Positions 54,171-64,000 of a stretch of 64,000 bases of DNA are shown here, one piece after another. Both the position numbers and the translations under genes were made by a program. Position 1 is the first letter of the stretch, and each line of letters opens with the position of its first letter. The DNA is from Sphingomonas tagetis (GTDB lineage: Bacteria > Pseudomonadota > Alphaproteobacteria > Sphingomonadales > Sphingomonadaceae): assembly GCF_024211275.1 (NCBI RefSeq), contig NZ_JAMLDX010000001.1:372001-436000 (forward strand), in the 5' to 3' direction. The notes under the pieces were generated by a model. It saw only the letters and a program-made list of their open reading frames with translations. It was not told the origin of the DNA and did not search any database.

Positions 54171-55532
54171 GTGACTTCCGCCATTGCTCCACACGCCGCC
54201 GAACGCACAATCGCGCCCGGCCTCTGGATCGCGATGGCGCTGACGGCACTGGCGGTCATTCTGGCGCCGCTGCTGATCGTGCTCACGATGCCGCGCGTCG
54301 TCGTCGCCGATGCCGAACTGGCGAAGATCAGCCGCCCCAAGCGTGTCGTGCCCAAGGCCGAGCTGCCGCAGGTCGAACCGGTCGAACTCGCCGCGCTTCC
54401 GATGGACAAGGCGCGCGAATTCAACGCCGCTATCCCCTTCTCCACCGCGCCCAACCCGGCGGCGCGCCCGTTCGTGATCACCGGCTCGCCCGACGATCAG
54501 GCGCGCGCGGTCGACTGCCTCGCCGCGGCGACCTGGTATGAGGCAGGTGACGATGCGGTCGGCCAGCGCGCAGTCGCGCAGGTCATCCTCAACCGGATGC
54601 GCCACCCGGCCTTTCCCAAGACGGTCTGCGGCGTGGTGTTCCAGGGACAGGAGCGGCGCACCGGCTGCCAGTTCACCTTCACCTGCGACGGCGCGATGAC
54701 GCGAGCCCCGTCCGCCGCAGCCTGGGTACGCGCGCGCGAGATCGCGCGGATCGCGCTCAACGGCGGGGTCGAACGCAAGGTGGGCCACTCCACCCATTAC
54801 CATACCGACTGGGTCGTGCCCTATTGGAGCGCCAGCCTCGACAAGGTTGCCGAGATTCATACTCACTTGTTCTTCCGCTGGACCGGTTGGTGGGGCACGC
54901 CGCCCGCCTTCCGCCGCGGCTATGCCGGCGCCGAACCGGTGATCGCCAAGATGGCATGGCTGTCCCCGGCGCACGCCGTCGCTGGCGCGGCCGATCCGGC
55001 GCTGGCGATGATCGACGGCGTGGTCGATCCCGCCTCGATCCCCGACGCCGCCATTCCCAAGCCTGCGACCAGCGGCGACGCCAACACCTTCCATGTCGCG
55101 CTCGACCGCAAGCTCGGGGAAGAAGGCTTCGCCGCACTCGCGATTCGCACTTGCGGCGAGCGGCCCTATTGCAAGTTCCTCGGCTGGAGCGATCCGCGCA
55201 AGGTGCCGCCCGCCGGCGCCGCGCTGACCCCCGCCCAGCTCGAGAGCATGTCGTTCAGCTATCTGCGGGATCAGGCGCAGGGCTATGGCAAGGCGTTGTG
55301 GAACTGCACTGAATATAAGCGGCCGAGCCCGGTGCAGTGCATGCGCCGTGCGCCGGCCGCGGTTGCGCCGCCCGCACCCGCCGAACCATCAGCGGCGAAG
55401 CGCGCTGCGGCGCCCGACGGGCTGGCCGGCGTGCGCCGCAAGGGTGAAGTCGCGCCGCCGATGGTCAGCGTTCCCGTCCCGCAACCAAGCCCGGCGCCAA
55501 ATTCGGCTCCGTCACGACCTCGTTCTAATTGA
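54171..55532 (+). CDS. SleB-type cell wall hydrolase, membrane-anchored
   Basis: A 453-residue protein starting with GTG at 54171. One membrane helix (about 18-40) is followed by a linker, then a Hydrolase_2 (SleB lytic transglycosylase) domain at about 115-225. The probable catalytic Glu is in AATWYEAGDDAVGQRAVAQV, with VGHSTHYHTDWVVPYW later. A long C-terminal region, Pro/Ala-rich in the last 60 residues, follows. It should cut glycan strands of peptidoglycan in the periplasm. An ATG start is absent in the frame before the domain, so GTG is likely. Confidence 0.88.
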   Translation: MTSAIAPHAAERTIAPGLWIAMALTALAVILAPLLIVLTMPRVVVADAELAKISRPKRVVPKAELPQVEPVELAALPMDKAREFNAAIPFSTAPNPAARPFVITGSPDDQARAVDCLAAATWYEAGDDAVGQRAVAQVILNRMRHPAFPKTVCGVVFQGQERRTGCQFTFTCDGAMTRAPSAAAWVRAREIARIALNGGVERKVGHSTHYHTDWVVPYWSASLDKVAEIHTHLFFRWTGWWGTPPAFRRGYAGAEPVIAKMAWLSPAHAVAGAADPALAMIDGVVDPASIPDAAIPKPATSGDANTFHVALDRKLGEEGFAALAIRTCGERPYCKFLGWSDPRKVPPAGAALTPAQLESMSFSYLRDQAQGYGKALWNCTEYKRPSPVQCMRRAPAAVAPPAPAEPSAAKRAAAPDGLAGVRRKGEVAPPMVSVPVPQPSPAPNSAPSRPRSN

Positions 55533-55541
55533 GTTCAGACC

Positions 55542-56996
55542 CTAGTCGACCCGCGCGATCAGCCCCGCCGCCAGCGCCCGCGCATCGGGCAGGTTCACAT
55601 CCACCACATCCGGCGCGCCGCGGCCCTTGGCGCCCGCCGTATCGACCAGCACGCTGGCGACGCCCAGCAGCCGCTGGAGCCAGGTCGCGTGCAGCGTGAC
55701 CACCTGCACATTGTTCGCCGGCACGGTCCAGTCGCGCTGCGCGACGACGCCGCGCATCACCTGCAATCCGCAGCCGGACAGCGCGAAGCGGTGGTAGCGC
55801 CGCTGCAGCAGCGCCGCGGCGGCCATCGGCGGCAGGACCAACAGTCCGATCAGCGCCAGCGGCGTCAGCAGCACAGTAGCGAGCAAGATCGCGGCGAGCG
55901 GCGCGGTGACGGTGCGGATCAGCGACCGCACCACATGCCCCGCCCCCACCGGCCTTAGCGGCAGCCGCTCGAACGGCGGCAGCCCCGCGATCCGCATGAG
56001 TTCGCTGACCTCTGCTTCCGTGGCGAGCGGCGCCAGCAGCTGACGGCCGGACGGATCGTTGCTCCCGCCCAGCGTCTGCACGCTCAACGCCTGCCACCCC
56101 AGCCAACCGCGCAACGGTCCGCGCTGCACCAGCGCAAGCTGGATGCGCCGCATCGCCACCACCACCTCGCTCCGCGTCAGCAATCCGCGCGTGCGCCGGA
56201 ACCGCCCCTCGCCGGCGCGCAGCGTGAAGCCCCAGTCGCGCAGCAATGTGCTGATCACCCCGCTCACCACGCCCAGCGCCAGTGCGAGGGCCGCTACGAT
56301 CAGCACCGCGTTGACGCTGAACCGCGCCTGCGCCTCGGCCCGCGCCGCGCCGGCATAGTCCTTGATCTGATCCCAGCCGAAATCGATGAACTGGTCGAGG
56401 AACTGGATCGCACCGAACAGCGCCGCCAGCCACACCAGCGAAAAGCTGAACAGCCCCAGCAGCAGCACCCGGCCCGGCGACATCGCGAACACCACCGGCA
56501 GCGCGTGCGGCTCGGCCGGCGCCGCCACTTCGCCCGTTTCCACCGACGCCGCGACCCGTTGCCCGCGCAACGCCGCCCGCAACCGCTGCGCCTCGGCCAG
56601 CGACACGCTGTCGAGCACCGCCTCGTCGGCATCGCCGCCGCCCGTCTCGACCCGCACTTCCGCCAGCCCGAACAGCCGGTGCAGCAACTTGCGCTCGATC
56701 GACACGTCCTGGATGCGTTCGAGCGGGATCGACCGGCGGCTGAGATTGAGCAGCCCGCGCTCGATCACCAGTTCCTCGGCTCCGACCGTGTAAGTAAAGC
56801 GCCGCCATTTCAGCCACATGAAGAACAGCGCAAAGCCTCCGGCGATCGCCGCGATCAGCAACGCCCAGCCAAAGCCACGCCCCGACATCCACCCTGCAAA
56901 GATCGGGATCGCCAGCACATTCTGCGGCGCCTTGCGCAAGAAGGTGATCGCGACCGTGCCGGGATGCATGCGCCTCGGCGTGCCGTCGGCTACCAC
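55542..56996 (-). CDS. Bacterial PH-domain membrane protein (YdbT-like)
   Basis: A 484-residue inner-membrane protein with repeated bPH2 (DUF304) domains separated by hydrophobic helices. The first unit has YTVGAEELVIERGLLNLSRR and IPLERIQDVSI, and a later one RTRGLLTRSEVVVAMRRIQ. I take the GTG at 56996, which overlaps the upstream gene's TAG (GTGGTAG), because RRMHP is usually internal in this family. ATG 56969 is the alternative. It is paired with the YdbS-like gene. The B. subtilis pair is linked to antimicrobial peptide tolerance, but the molecular role is unknown. Confidence 0.82.
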   Translation of the reverse strand: MVADGTPRRMHPGTVAITFLRKAPQNVLAIPIFAGWMSGRGFGWALLIAAIAGGFALFFMWLKWRRFTYTVGAEELVIERGLLNLSRRSIPLERIQDVSIERKLLHRLFGLAEVRVETGGGDADEAVLDSVSLAEAQRLRAALRGQRVAASVETGEVAAPAEPHALPVVFAMSPGRVLLLGLFSFSLVWLAALFGAIQFLDQFIDFGWDQIKDYAGAARAEAQARFSVNAVLIVAALALALGVVSGVISTLLRDWGFTLRAGEGRFRRTRGLLTRSEVVVAMRRIQLALVQRGPLRGWLGWQALSVQTLGGSNDPSGRQLLAPLATEAEVSELMRIAGLPPFERLPLRPVGAGHVVRSLIRTVTAPLAAILLATVLLTPLALIGLLVLPPMAAAALLQRRYHRFALSGCGLQVMRGVVAQRDWTVPANNVQVVTLHATWLQRLLGVASVLVDTAGAKGRGAPDVVDVNLPDARALAAGLIARVD

Positions 56997-57475
56997 GGTT
57001 CGGCGCTCAGCTTCGCTCGGATCGCGTCGCGGATCTCCTCGGCGGTGGCGCGCGAGATGCCGGGCAGATGCACCGTGCTGTGGGTGGTCCCGGCGGTATG
57101 CAGCACCAGGGTCGCCACGCCGAACATCCGCTCCACCGGCCCCTGCGTCACATCGATATGCTGAACGCGCAGCGCCGGCACGATCGTATGGCTTTGCGTC
57201 AGCCAGCCCTGCGCGACATGCAGCTCGCGCCCCGTCCACGCCCAGCCCCACCGCGCCCAGCGGCGCGGCGCGGCGATCAGCACCGACCACAGGCCGATCA
57301 GCACCAGCACAAGCGGCGCGGCCCACACGGGCAACCACGTCCATTCGCGGCTCAGCGCATAGCTCGGGATCGCCGACCCGATCGCGGCGGCGGCGAAGAA
57401 CACCGCACCGCTCAGGCGCATCGCATTGAGGTGACCGCGTTCGAGCGGCTGGAGGGGCACATCTGGCAACAGCAT
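56990..57475 (-). CDS. Bacterial PH-domain protein (YdbS-like)
   Basis: A 161-residue protein with two membrane helices (about 20-65) and one bPH2 domain (WAWTGRELHVAQGWLTQ, RVQHIDVTQGPVERMFG, LVLHTAG). It is coupled to the larger YdbT-like gene by overlap. Both lie downstream of the acyl-CoA dehydrogenase gene with a 43-base gap and may be on the same transcript, though no functional link is known. Confidence 0.82.
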   Translation of the reverse strand: MLLPDVPLQPLERGHLNAMRLSGAVFFAAAAIGSAIPSYALSREWTWLPVWAAPLVLVLIGLWSVLIAAPRRWARWGWAWTGRELHVAQGWLTQSHTIVPALRVQHIDVTQGPVERMFGVATLVLHTAGTTHSTVHLPGISRATAEEIRDAIRAKLSAEPW

Positions 57476-57518
57476 GTCCCGGTTATGCCGTGCCGCCCGC
57501 GCCGCTCAAGCGAAACCG

Positions 57519-59321
57519 TTACGCTGCCCGAAACATCTCCGGCGGCAGCGCCATGATCGACTCGGCGCCGCCCTCGATCTTGCGGCGCAACGCCCCGGCA
57601 TCGGGCATGATCCGTTCGGCATAGAAGCGCGCGGTGACCAGCTTGGCCTCGAGGAACGCCTTGTCGTCGCCACCCTCGGCCAGCGCCGTCACCGCAGCAT
57701 CCGCCATGCGCAGCCACATCAGCCCGATCGCAACGATCCCCATCAGCTGCATATAGCTGTACGCGCCCGCCGCGACCTGATTGGGATCCTTCATCCCATT
57801 CGCCATGAACCACATCGTCGCCGCCTGAAGCTGCCCGTTGGCCTTCTCCAGCGCCTCGGCAAAGCTCGCCAGCTCGGGCTGGCCCTTCGCCACCGCGACC
57901 TCCTCGCCGACGATGCGGAACAGCGCCTGCACCGCCCGCCCGCCATTCTGCGCGAGCTTGCGGCCGACCAGGTCCATCGCCTGCACGCCGTTGGTGCCTT
58001 CGTAGATCATCGCGATCCGCGCATCGCGGACATATTGCTCCATCCCCCATTCGGCGATGTAGCCATGCCCGCCATAGACCTGCTGGCTGTCGGTCGCGAT
58101 CTTGTAACCGGCATCGGTGCCGACACCCTTGATCACCGGGGTCAGCAGCCCGACCAGATCGTCTGCCAGCTGCCGCTCCTCCTCGCTCGCCGCGGCATGG
58201 GCGAGGTCGACCTGGAGGCCACCCCACAGGCACAGCGCGCGCAGCCCTTCGGTCATCGCCTTCGCTTCCATCAGCATGCGGCGCACATCGGGATGGACGA
58301 ACAGCGTGTCGGCCTTTTCCGCTGGCTCGGCAGCGCCGGTCAGCGCGCGCCCCTGCCGCCGGTCCTCGGCATATTGCACGGCGTTCTGGAACGCGACTTC
58401 GCCCACGCCGAGCCCTTGCAGGCCGACGCCCAGCCGAGCCGCGTTCATCATGATGAACATCGCGGCGAGGCCCTTCATCTCCTCGCCGACCAGCCAGCCG
58501 GTCGCCCCGTCATAGTTCATCACGCAGGTCGAATTGCCATGGATGCCCATCTTGTGCTCGATCGAGCCGCACGACACGGCATTGCGCTCGCCCAGCGACC
58601 CGTCGTCGCCGACCATGAACTTGGGCACCACGAACAGCGAAATGCCCTTGCTGCTTTCCGGCGCGCCCGGCGTCTTGGCCAGCACCAGATGGATGATGTT
58701 GCTGGTCAGGTCGTGCTCGCCCGCCGAGATGAAGATCTTGGTCCCGGTGATCGACCAGCTGCCATCGGCCTGCGGCTCGGCACGGGTCTTGATGAGGCCC
58801 AGATCCGTGCCGCATTGCGGCTCGGTCAGGTTCATCGTCCCGCTCCACTCGCCCGAGATCATCTTCGGCAGATACTTGGCCTGCTGCTCGGGCGAACCCT
58901 TGACCAGCAGCGAGGAAATCGCGCCGTGCGTCAGCCCCGGATACATCGCGAAGGCCATGTTCGAGCTGATCATATATTCCTGAAACGCGGTCGAGATGAC
59001 GTGCGGCATGCCCTGCCCGCCAAATTCCTCCGGCGCGCTCAACGTGCCCCAGCCGCTCTCGACGAACTGCGCATAGGCTTCCTTGAATCCGTCCGGCGTC
59101 GTCACGCTGCCGTCGGCGTTGCGCGTGCAGCCCTGCTGGTCGCCCGAATGGTTGATCGGGAACAGCACCTCGGCGACGAAGCGCCCGCCTTCCTCCAGCA
59201 CCGCGTTCACCACATCGGGCGACGCGGCGGCAAAGCCCGGCAGATTGGCGTAGCGGTCGATCTTGAGCACCCGGTCGAGCACGAAACGCGTGTCGCGCAC
59301 CGGCGGCGTATATTGCGGCAT
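57519..59321 (-). CDS. Acyl-CoA dehydrogenase (long FadE/DmdC-like type)
   Basis: A 600-residue FAD enzyme with the N-terminal, middle, C-terminal and extra AcdX-type C-terminal domains of this long class. NLTEPQCGTDLGLIKT and ISLFVVPKF are in the middle domain, and AMIYEGTNGVQAMDLVGRK carries the catalytic Glu region. Family members oxidise fatty acyl-CoA or methylmercaptopropionyl-CoA; the substrate cannot be told here. AGGAG lies six bases before the ATG. It follows a MerR regulator whose operator lies upstream, suggesting substrate-responsive control. Confidence 0.9.
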   Translation of the reverse strand: MPQYTPPVRDTRFVLDRVLKIDRYANLPGFAAASPDVVNAVLEEGGRFVAEVLFPINHSGDQQGCTRNADGSVTTPDGFKEAYAQFVESGWGTLSAPEEFGGQGMPHVISTAFQEYMISSNMAFAMYPGLTHGAISSLLVKGSPEQQAKYLPKMISGEWSGTMNLTEPQCGTDLGLIKTRAEPQADGSWSITGTKIFISAGEHDLTSNIIHLVLAKTPGAPESSKGISLFVVPKFMVGDDGSLGERNAVSCGSIEHKMGIHGNSTCVMNYDGATGWLVGEEMKGLAAMFIMMNAARLGVGLQGLGVGEVAFQNAVQYAEDRRQGRALTGAAEPAEKADTLFVHPDVRRMLMEAKAMTEGLRALCLWGGLQVDLAHAAASEEERQLADDLVGLLTPVIKGVGTDAGYKIATDSQQVYGGHGYIAEWGMEQYVRDARIAMIYEGTNGVQAMDLVGRKLAQNGGRAVQALFRIVGEEVAVAKGQPELASFAEALEKANGQLQAATMWFMANGMKDPNQVAAGAYSYMQLMGIVAIGLMWLRMADAAVTALAEGGDDKAFLEAKLVTARFYAERIMPDAGALRRKIEGGAESIMALPPEMFRAA

Positions 59322-59330
59322 CTTCGGCTC

Positions 59331-59762
59331 CTATTTGGCGGGTTCGGCGCGGCCTTCCAGCACGGCCACAAAGTCTTCCAGTTCCGAGATCGCGGCGTCG
59401 AGATCGACCTTCTGCCGCTCGAGCAACTCGATCCGCGCGCGGCACTTGTCGAGCGTCACCTGATGCTGCGTGCGCCGGTCGTCGCCGACATCGTACAGGT
59501 CGATCATCTCGCGGATTTCGGCGAGGCTGAACCCGACGCGCTTGCCGCGCAATATCCACGCCAGCCGCGCGCGGTCGCGGTGCGAATAGATGCGCGCCAG
59601 CCCGCGCCGCTCGGGCGAGATCAGGCCTTCATCTTCGTAGAAACGCAGGGCCCGCGCCGTCACCTCGAACTCGGCGCACAGGTCCGAGATCGAAAAGCTC
59701 TCCTTGTCGGGCCGGGCTTCGGTCGGCGCAAAGCTGGCCACCGGCTTCATGGTCGTTGCCAT
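59331..59762 (-). CDS. MerR-family regulator of the acyl-CoA dehydrogenase operon
   Basis: A 143-residue MerR protein. The DNA-binding head at 22-90 (SISDLCAEFEVTARALRFYE, then SPERRGLARIYSHRDRARL) lacks the Cys cluster of metal sensors. A coiled coil at about 100-135 follows (LDKCRARIELLERQKVDLDA). It is 9 bases upstream of the acyl-CoA dehydrogenase start. This neighbourhood and the ACGTTAACGT operator are like LiuR regulators of branched-chain and fatty acid breakdown. The exact inducer is unknown. Confidence 0.85.
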   Translation of the reverse strand: MATTMKPVASFAPTEARPDKESFSISDLCAEFEVTARALRFYEDEGLISPERRGLARIYSHRDRARLAWILRGKRVGFSLAEIREMIDLYDVGDDRRTQHQVTLDKCRARIELLERQKVDLDAAISELEDFVAVLEGRAEPAK

Positions 59763-59782
59763 GCCGGTGTTTTACGCCCACC

Positions 59783-59797
59783 TTACGTTAACGTCAA
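59783..59797 (-). promoter_or_regulatory. MerR/LiuR-like operator upstream of the regulator gene
   Basis: TTACGTTAACGTCAA contains the perfect palindrome ACGTTAACGT (59785-59794) and sits 20 bases before the MerR gene start. The published LiuR consensus is close to TTTACGT-N2-ACGTAAA, so both sequence and placement fit. It also overlaps the final codon(s) of the next gene. Confidence 0.65.
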
Positions 59798-60330
59798 TCG
59801 CTACAGAGGCGGGTTCCCTCGGCGGTCCGCAGCGCCCCCGCTTCCGCTGCGGATTCGCTCAGCCGCTCCACGTCCAGCGCGGCGAACGAAGCGCGCGGCC
59901 CGCATAATTTGACGCAGGCATCGGGCATGTTCGCGGGAAAGATGATGCGTTCGCCGTCGAACCGGGCATCGAATGCGCACGCGGCGCCGCTCTTGCCCTT
60001 CAACTCAACCGACAGCGTCCCGCCCGATCGCCGGGCAGTGCCGATGCCGGTGCAGCTCAGCCCGTCGCCATAATCGACGAACGCGCCGATTCGGTAGCTT
60101 CCGCCCTGTTTCACCACGCACACCCGGTCGGTGTCGCGCGCATAAAGGCCGGTAACGTCGGTATCGCCGGGATCGCGCACCAGCCCGCGCTCGACCGCCG
60201 CGGATTCGAGATCGGGCGGACTGGCCGGCTGGTTGCCGGAAGGGCCGCCCGAGCAAGCGGCGAGGAGCAGGAACGTGGTCAATATCCTCCCCCGCCAGGG
60301 GGAGGATAGAGTGAAGCCTTCCCGTCTCAC
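59794..60330 (-). CDS. Lipoprotein of unknown function
   Basis: A 178-residue protein with lipobox LLAAC (Cys at about 26) and a mature domain with several Cys (CVVKQGG, LSCTG, AACAFD, DACVKLC), probably disulfide-bonded in the periplasm. The GTG at 60330 overlaps the hisI stop (GTGA). A TTG at 60282, just past a palindromic element and preceded by GGGGGAGG, is an alternative that gives a very short signal peptide. No known family is recognised. Confidence 0.7.
   Translation of the reverse strand: MRREGFTLSSPWRGRILTTFLLLAACSGGPSGNQPASPPDLESAAVERGLVRDPGDTDVTGLYARDTDRVCVVKQGGSYRIGAFVDYGDGLSCTGIGTARRSGGTLSVELKGKSGAACAFDARFDGERIIFPANMPDACVKLCGPRASFAALDVERLSESAAEAGALRTAEGTRLCSD
60283..60308. repeat. 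Palindromic element within the start of the lipoprotein gene
   Basis: TATCCTCCCCC (60283-60293) and GGGGGAGGATA (60298-60308) are perfect inverted arms with a GCCA loop. It lies between the hisI stop and the TTG alternative start of the lipoprotein gene. It looks like a copy of a short dispersed palindrome, and it would be translated if the GTG start is used. Confidence 0.7.
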
Positions 60331-60686
60331 CCGCGCACCAGCTTCCCGTCATCGATCCGCCGGAAGAAGCACGACCGCTCGCCGGTGTGGCACGCCGGCC
60401 CCGCCGCCTCGACCTTCAGCCACAGCGCGTCCTGATCGCAATCGATCCGCGCTTCGACCACGCGCAGCACGTTGCCGCTGCTCTCGCCCTTCTTCCACAG
60501 CCGTCCCTTGCTGCGCGACCAGAACCACGCCTCGCCGCTGTCCAGCGTCTTGGCCAGCGCATCGGCATTCATATGCGCCAGCATCAGCAATTCACCGGTC
60601 GCGGCGTCGGTCGCGACCGCGGTGATCAGACCATTGGCGTCGAACTTGGGGTCGAGGGTCAGTGTGCTGTCACGGGCATCGGTCAT
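60327..60686 (-). CDS. hisI: Phosphoribosyl-AMP cyclohydrolase
   Basis: A 119-residue zinc enzyme opening the purine ring of phosphoribosyl-AMP in histidine synthesis. The metal and substrate motifs [21 protein letters not shown] and SCFFRR, plus [13 protein letters not shown], are diagnostic. It is the single-function type without the HisE domain. The other his genes are not in this window. Its stop overlaps the downstream lipoprotein's GTG. Confidence 0.95.
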   Translation of the reverse strand: MTDARDSTLTLDPKFDANGLITAVATDAATGELLMLAHMNADALAKTLDSGEAWFWSRSKGRLWKKGESSGNVLRVVEARIDCDQDALWLKVEAAGPACHTGERSCFFRRIDDGKLVRG

Positions 60687-60718
60687 GCAACGCTGTTAAC
60701 GCCGCTGCGCCGCGCCGC

Positions 60719-61423
60719 CTAGCGCATCTTGCGGAACGGCGCGGCGCACTTGCCGCGCTCGCCCTGTGTGCCGAACCACGGCTGGTCGAAGCTCAGCCCG
60801 CCATTCGCGTCGATCGTGAACTTCGCCTCGGCCGCGAAATCCGCCGGCTTGCTCCCGGTCACTTCGGTCAGGATCAGCCGGTCCCCCTCGACCCGCCATT
60901 TACCGTGATAATCCTTGCTGCCGTGAAACCGCGGCCCCAGCGCGACGGCGAAATCGCCGCTGCGCTCGAACACCAGGTCGAACAGCCGCGTCGGCTCGGC
61001 ACAGGCGTCAACGCCTTCCTGCGTCCAGAATCCGACCAATGGCGAGGCGACTGGCACGATCACCTCATAAGTCTCACTGATCCGCTTGCCGCGAAACATC
61101 GCGGAAACCGTGAACTTGCTGCCAGCCCTGGCGGCTGCGGCGACCGCGATCGTCTTGCGGTCGGACGACAGCCTGGCGAGCTTGGGGTCCGATACGGTCC
61201 AGCCCGAGAAACACTTCACCGGCAATTCGTCGAGCGCGCCGGGATTGGTGGTGTAGATCGGCTTCATGGCGACCGTCTCGCCTGCCTTGACCTTCGGGGC
61301 CGAGCGCGCTGCGAGCACCACCACGCCGCGGTCGGCGGGCACCCTGCACCGTTCGGGGTCGAAATCACGGTCCTGCACGGGCGCACTCGCCAGCATCGCC
61401 ATCAGGGTCAGAAACGCCAGCAT
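60719..61423 (-). CDS. Exported protein of unknown function
   Basis: A 234-residue protein with signal peptide MLAFLTLMAMLASAP. GGAGG lies four bases before the ATG. The mature part has an Ig-like or beta-rich look (GETVAMKPIYTTNPGALDEL, FSGWTVSDPKLARLSSDRK) and a C-terminal domain (HGKWRVEGDRLILTEVTGSK) seen in small secreted proteins of this group. Four Cys could form disulfides. I do not recognise a family, and neighbours hisI and katG give no hint. Confidence 0.7.
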   Translation of the reverse strand: MLAFLTLMAMLASAPVQDRDFDPERCRVPADRGVVVLAARSAPKVKAGETVAMKPIYTTNPGALDELPVKCFSGWTVSDPKLARLSSDRKTIAVAAAARAGSKFTVSAMFRGKRISETYEVIVPVASPLVGFWTQEGVDACAEPTRLFDLVFERSGDFAVALGPRFHGSKDYHGKWRVEGDRLILTEVTGSKPADFAAEAKFTIDANGGLSFDQPWFGTQGERGKCAAPFRKMR

Positions 61424-61504
61424 GCTTCCTCCGATGCGCCGACGCTAGCGCCGCGCGGAACACCGGGTCAACGCATTGCTTTCAGACCAATTGGGTCATG
61501 AAAT

Positions 61505-61533
61505 GGGTGCCGCGCCGCACCGGCGCGACACCC
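61505..61533 (-). terminator. Hairpin downstream of katG
   Basis: GGGTGCCGCGCC (61505-61516) pairs with GGCGCGACACCC (61522-61533), with one G-T pair, eight bases after the katG stop on the minus strand. Only a weak ATTTCAT follows instead of a T-run. Confidence 0.5.
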
Positions 61534-61541
61534 GATCGGCC

Positions 61542-63818
<2,277 letters not shown>

Positions 63819-63892
63819 TCAACGAAAGTGAGAGAATCGATCAAGGCAGCCGCACTAGATCGATCGTATCGAACAGGCTCGGAATTAGAGCC

Positions 63893-64000
63893 CTAATGAT
63901 CGCGGATCGAATCGATCAGCTCGTCCTTGTCCATCGTCGAGCGCCCCTCGATGCCGATCGCCTTTGCCTCATCGTACAATTCGTCCTTCGAACGGTTTTC
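63893..64000 (-). CDS. Rho-N / SAP-like small protein, C-terminal end (partial)
   Basis: The last 35 codons of a minus-strand gene that continues past the window edge, ending at TAG (63895-63893). The sequence KDELYDEAKAIGIEGRSTMD followed by KDELIDSIRDH resembles the Rho-termination-factor N-terminal / KDELYEEAKELGIEGRS-type modules found in small stress proteins. It is an assignment by pattern only. Confidence 0.7.
   Translation of the reverse strand, partial: ENRSKDELYDEAKAIGIEGRSTMDKDELIDSIRDH

Overview
The window is GC-rich and gene-dense, with short intergenic gaps and many 1-8 base stop/start overlaps. It carries no rRNA, tRNA, CRISPR array, phage gene or transposase that I can see. 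The gene content points to an alphaproteobacterium, most likely a sphingomonad (Sphingomonas or a close relative). The reasons are a DivL-type tyrosine 'histidine kinase', an AmgK/MurU cell-wall recycling pair, AddAB instead of RecBCD, a large TonB-dependent receptor, and several families of short dispersed palindromes between genes. This is inference from gene content, not a phylogenetic test.

Layout, left to right. (1) 1-1445: end of pyrB and an overlapping dihydroorotase homologue that has lost its metal ligands. (2) 1505-5380: a minus-strand cluster of an orphan ParA ATPase, a ribbon-helix-helix protein and an exported TPR/SPOR protein, with a Sel1/SPOR protein divergent from it. (3) 5385-13269: serB and miaA starting back-to-back on one CATG, then the branched-chain amino acid genes ilvB-ilvH-ilvC, a YceI protein, and leuA preceded by a leucine-rich leader peptide. 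(4) 13278-14749: argJ between two copies of a dispersed repeat. (5) 14759-26007: a long minus-strand operon transcribed divL-tsaE-amgK-murU-addB-addA, then trxA. (6) 26160-31708: TonB-dependent receptor, ahcY with a perfect 20-bp operator-like palindrome, and a fatty acid hydroxylase/sterol desaturase family protein. (7) 31838-36127: lipoprotein, YqgE, peroxiredoxin, small membrane protein, AMP nucleosidase, Lys/Ala/Pro-rich membrane-anchored protein. (8) 36188-45538: M2 peptidase, alpha/beta hydrolase, the marR-emrA-emrB efflux operon, MBL hydrolase, DUF4230 protein, membrane protein, nadA. (9) 45555-55532: second desaturase-family protein, ettA, M28 peptidase, acidic small lipoprotein, a two-winged-helix regulator, a PNPOx-like protein, MFS exporter, cysK, SleB-type hydrolase. 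(10) 55542-64000: two bacterial-PH-domain proteins, acyl-CoA dehydrogenase with a MerR regulator and its operator, hisI, two exported proteins of unknown function, katG, and the end of a Rho-N-like protein.

Most of this is core metabolism and housekeeping. The points that repay a second look are the ParA/RHH/SPOR cluster with its divergent control region, the DivL pseudo-histidine kinase heading a cell-wall and DNA-repair operon, the non-catalytic dihydroorotase, the leu attenuator-like leader, and the ahcY and MerR palindromes. I did not find a clearly foreign island or a complete defence system. The ParA-RHH-SPOR cluster is the best candidate for a little-described system.
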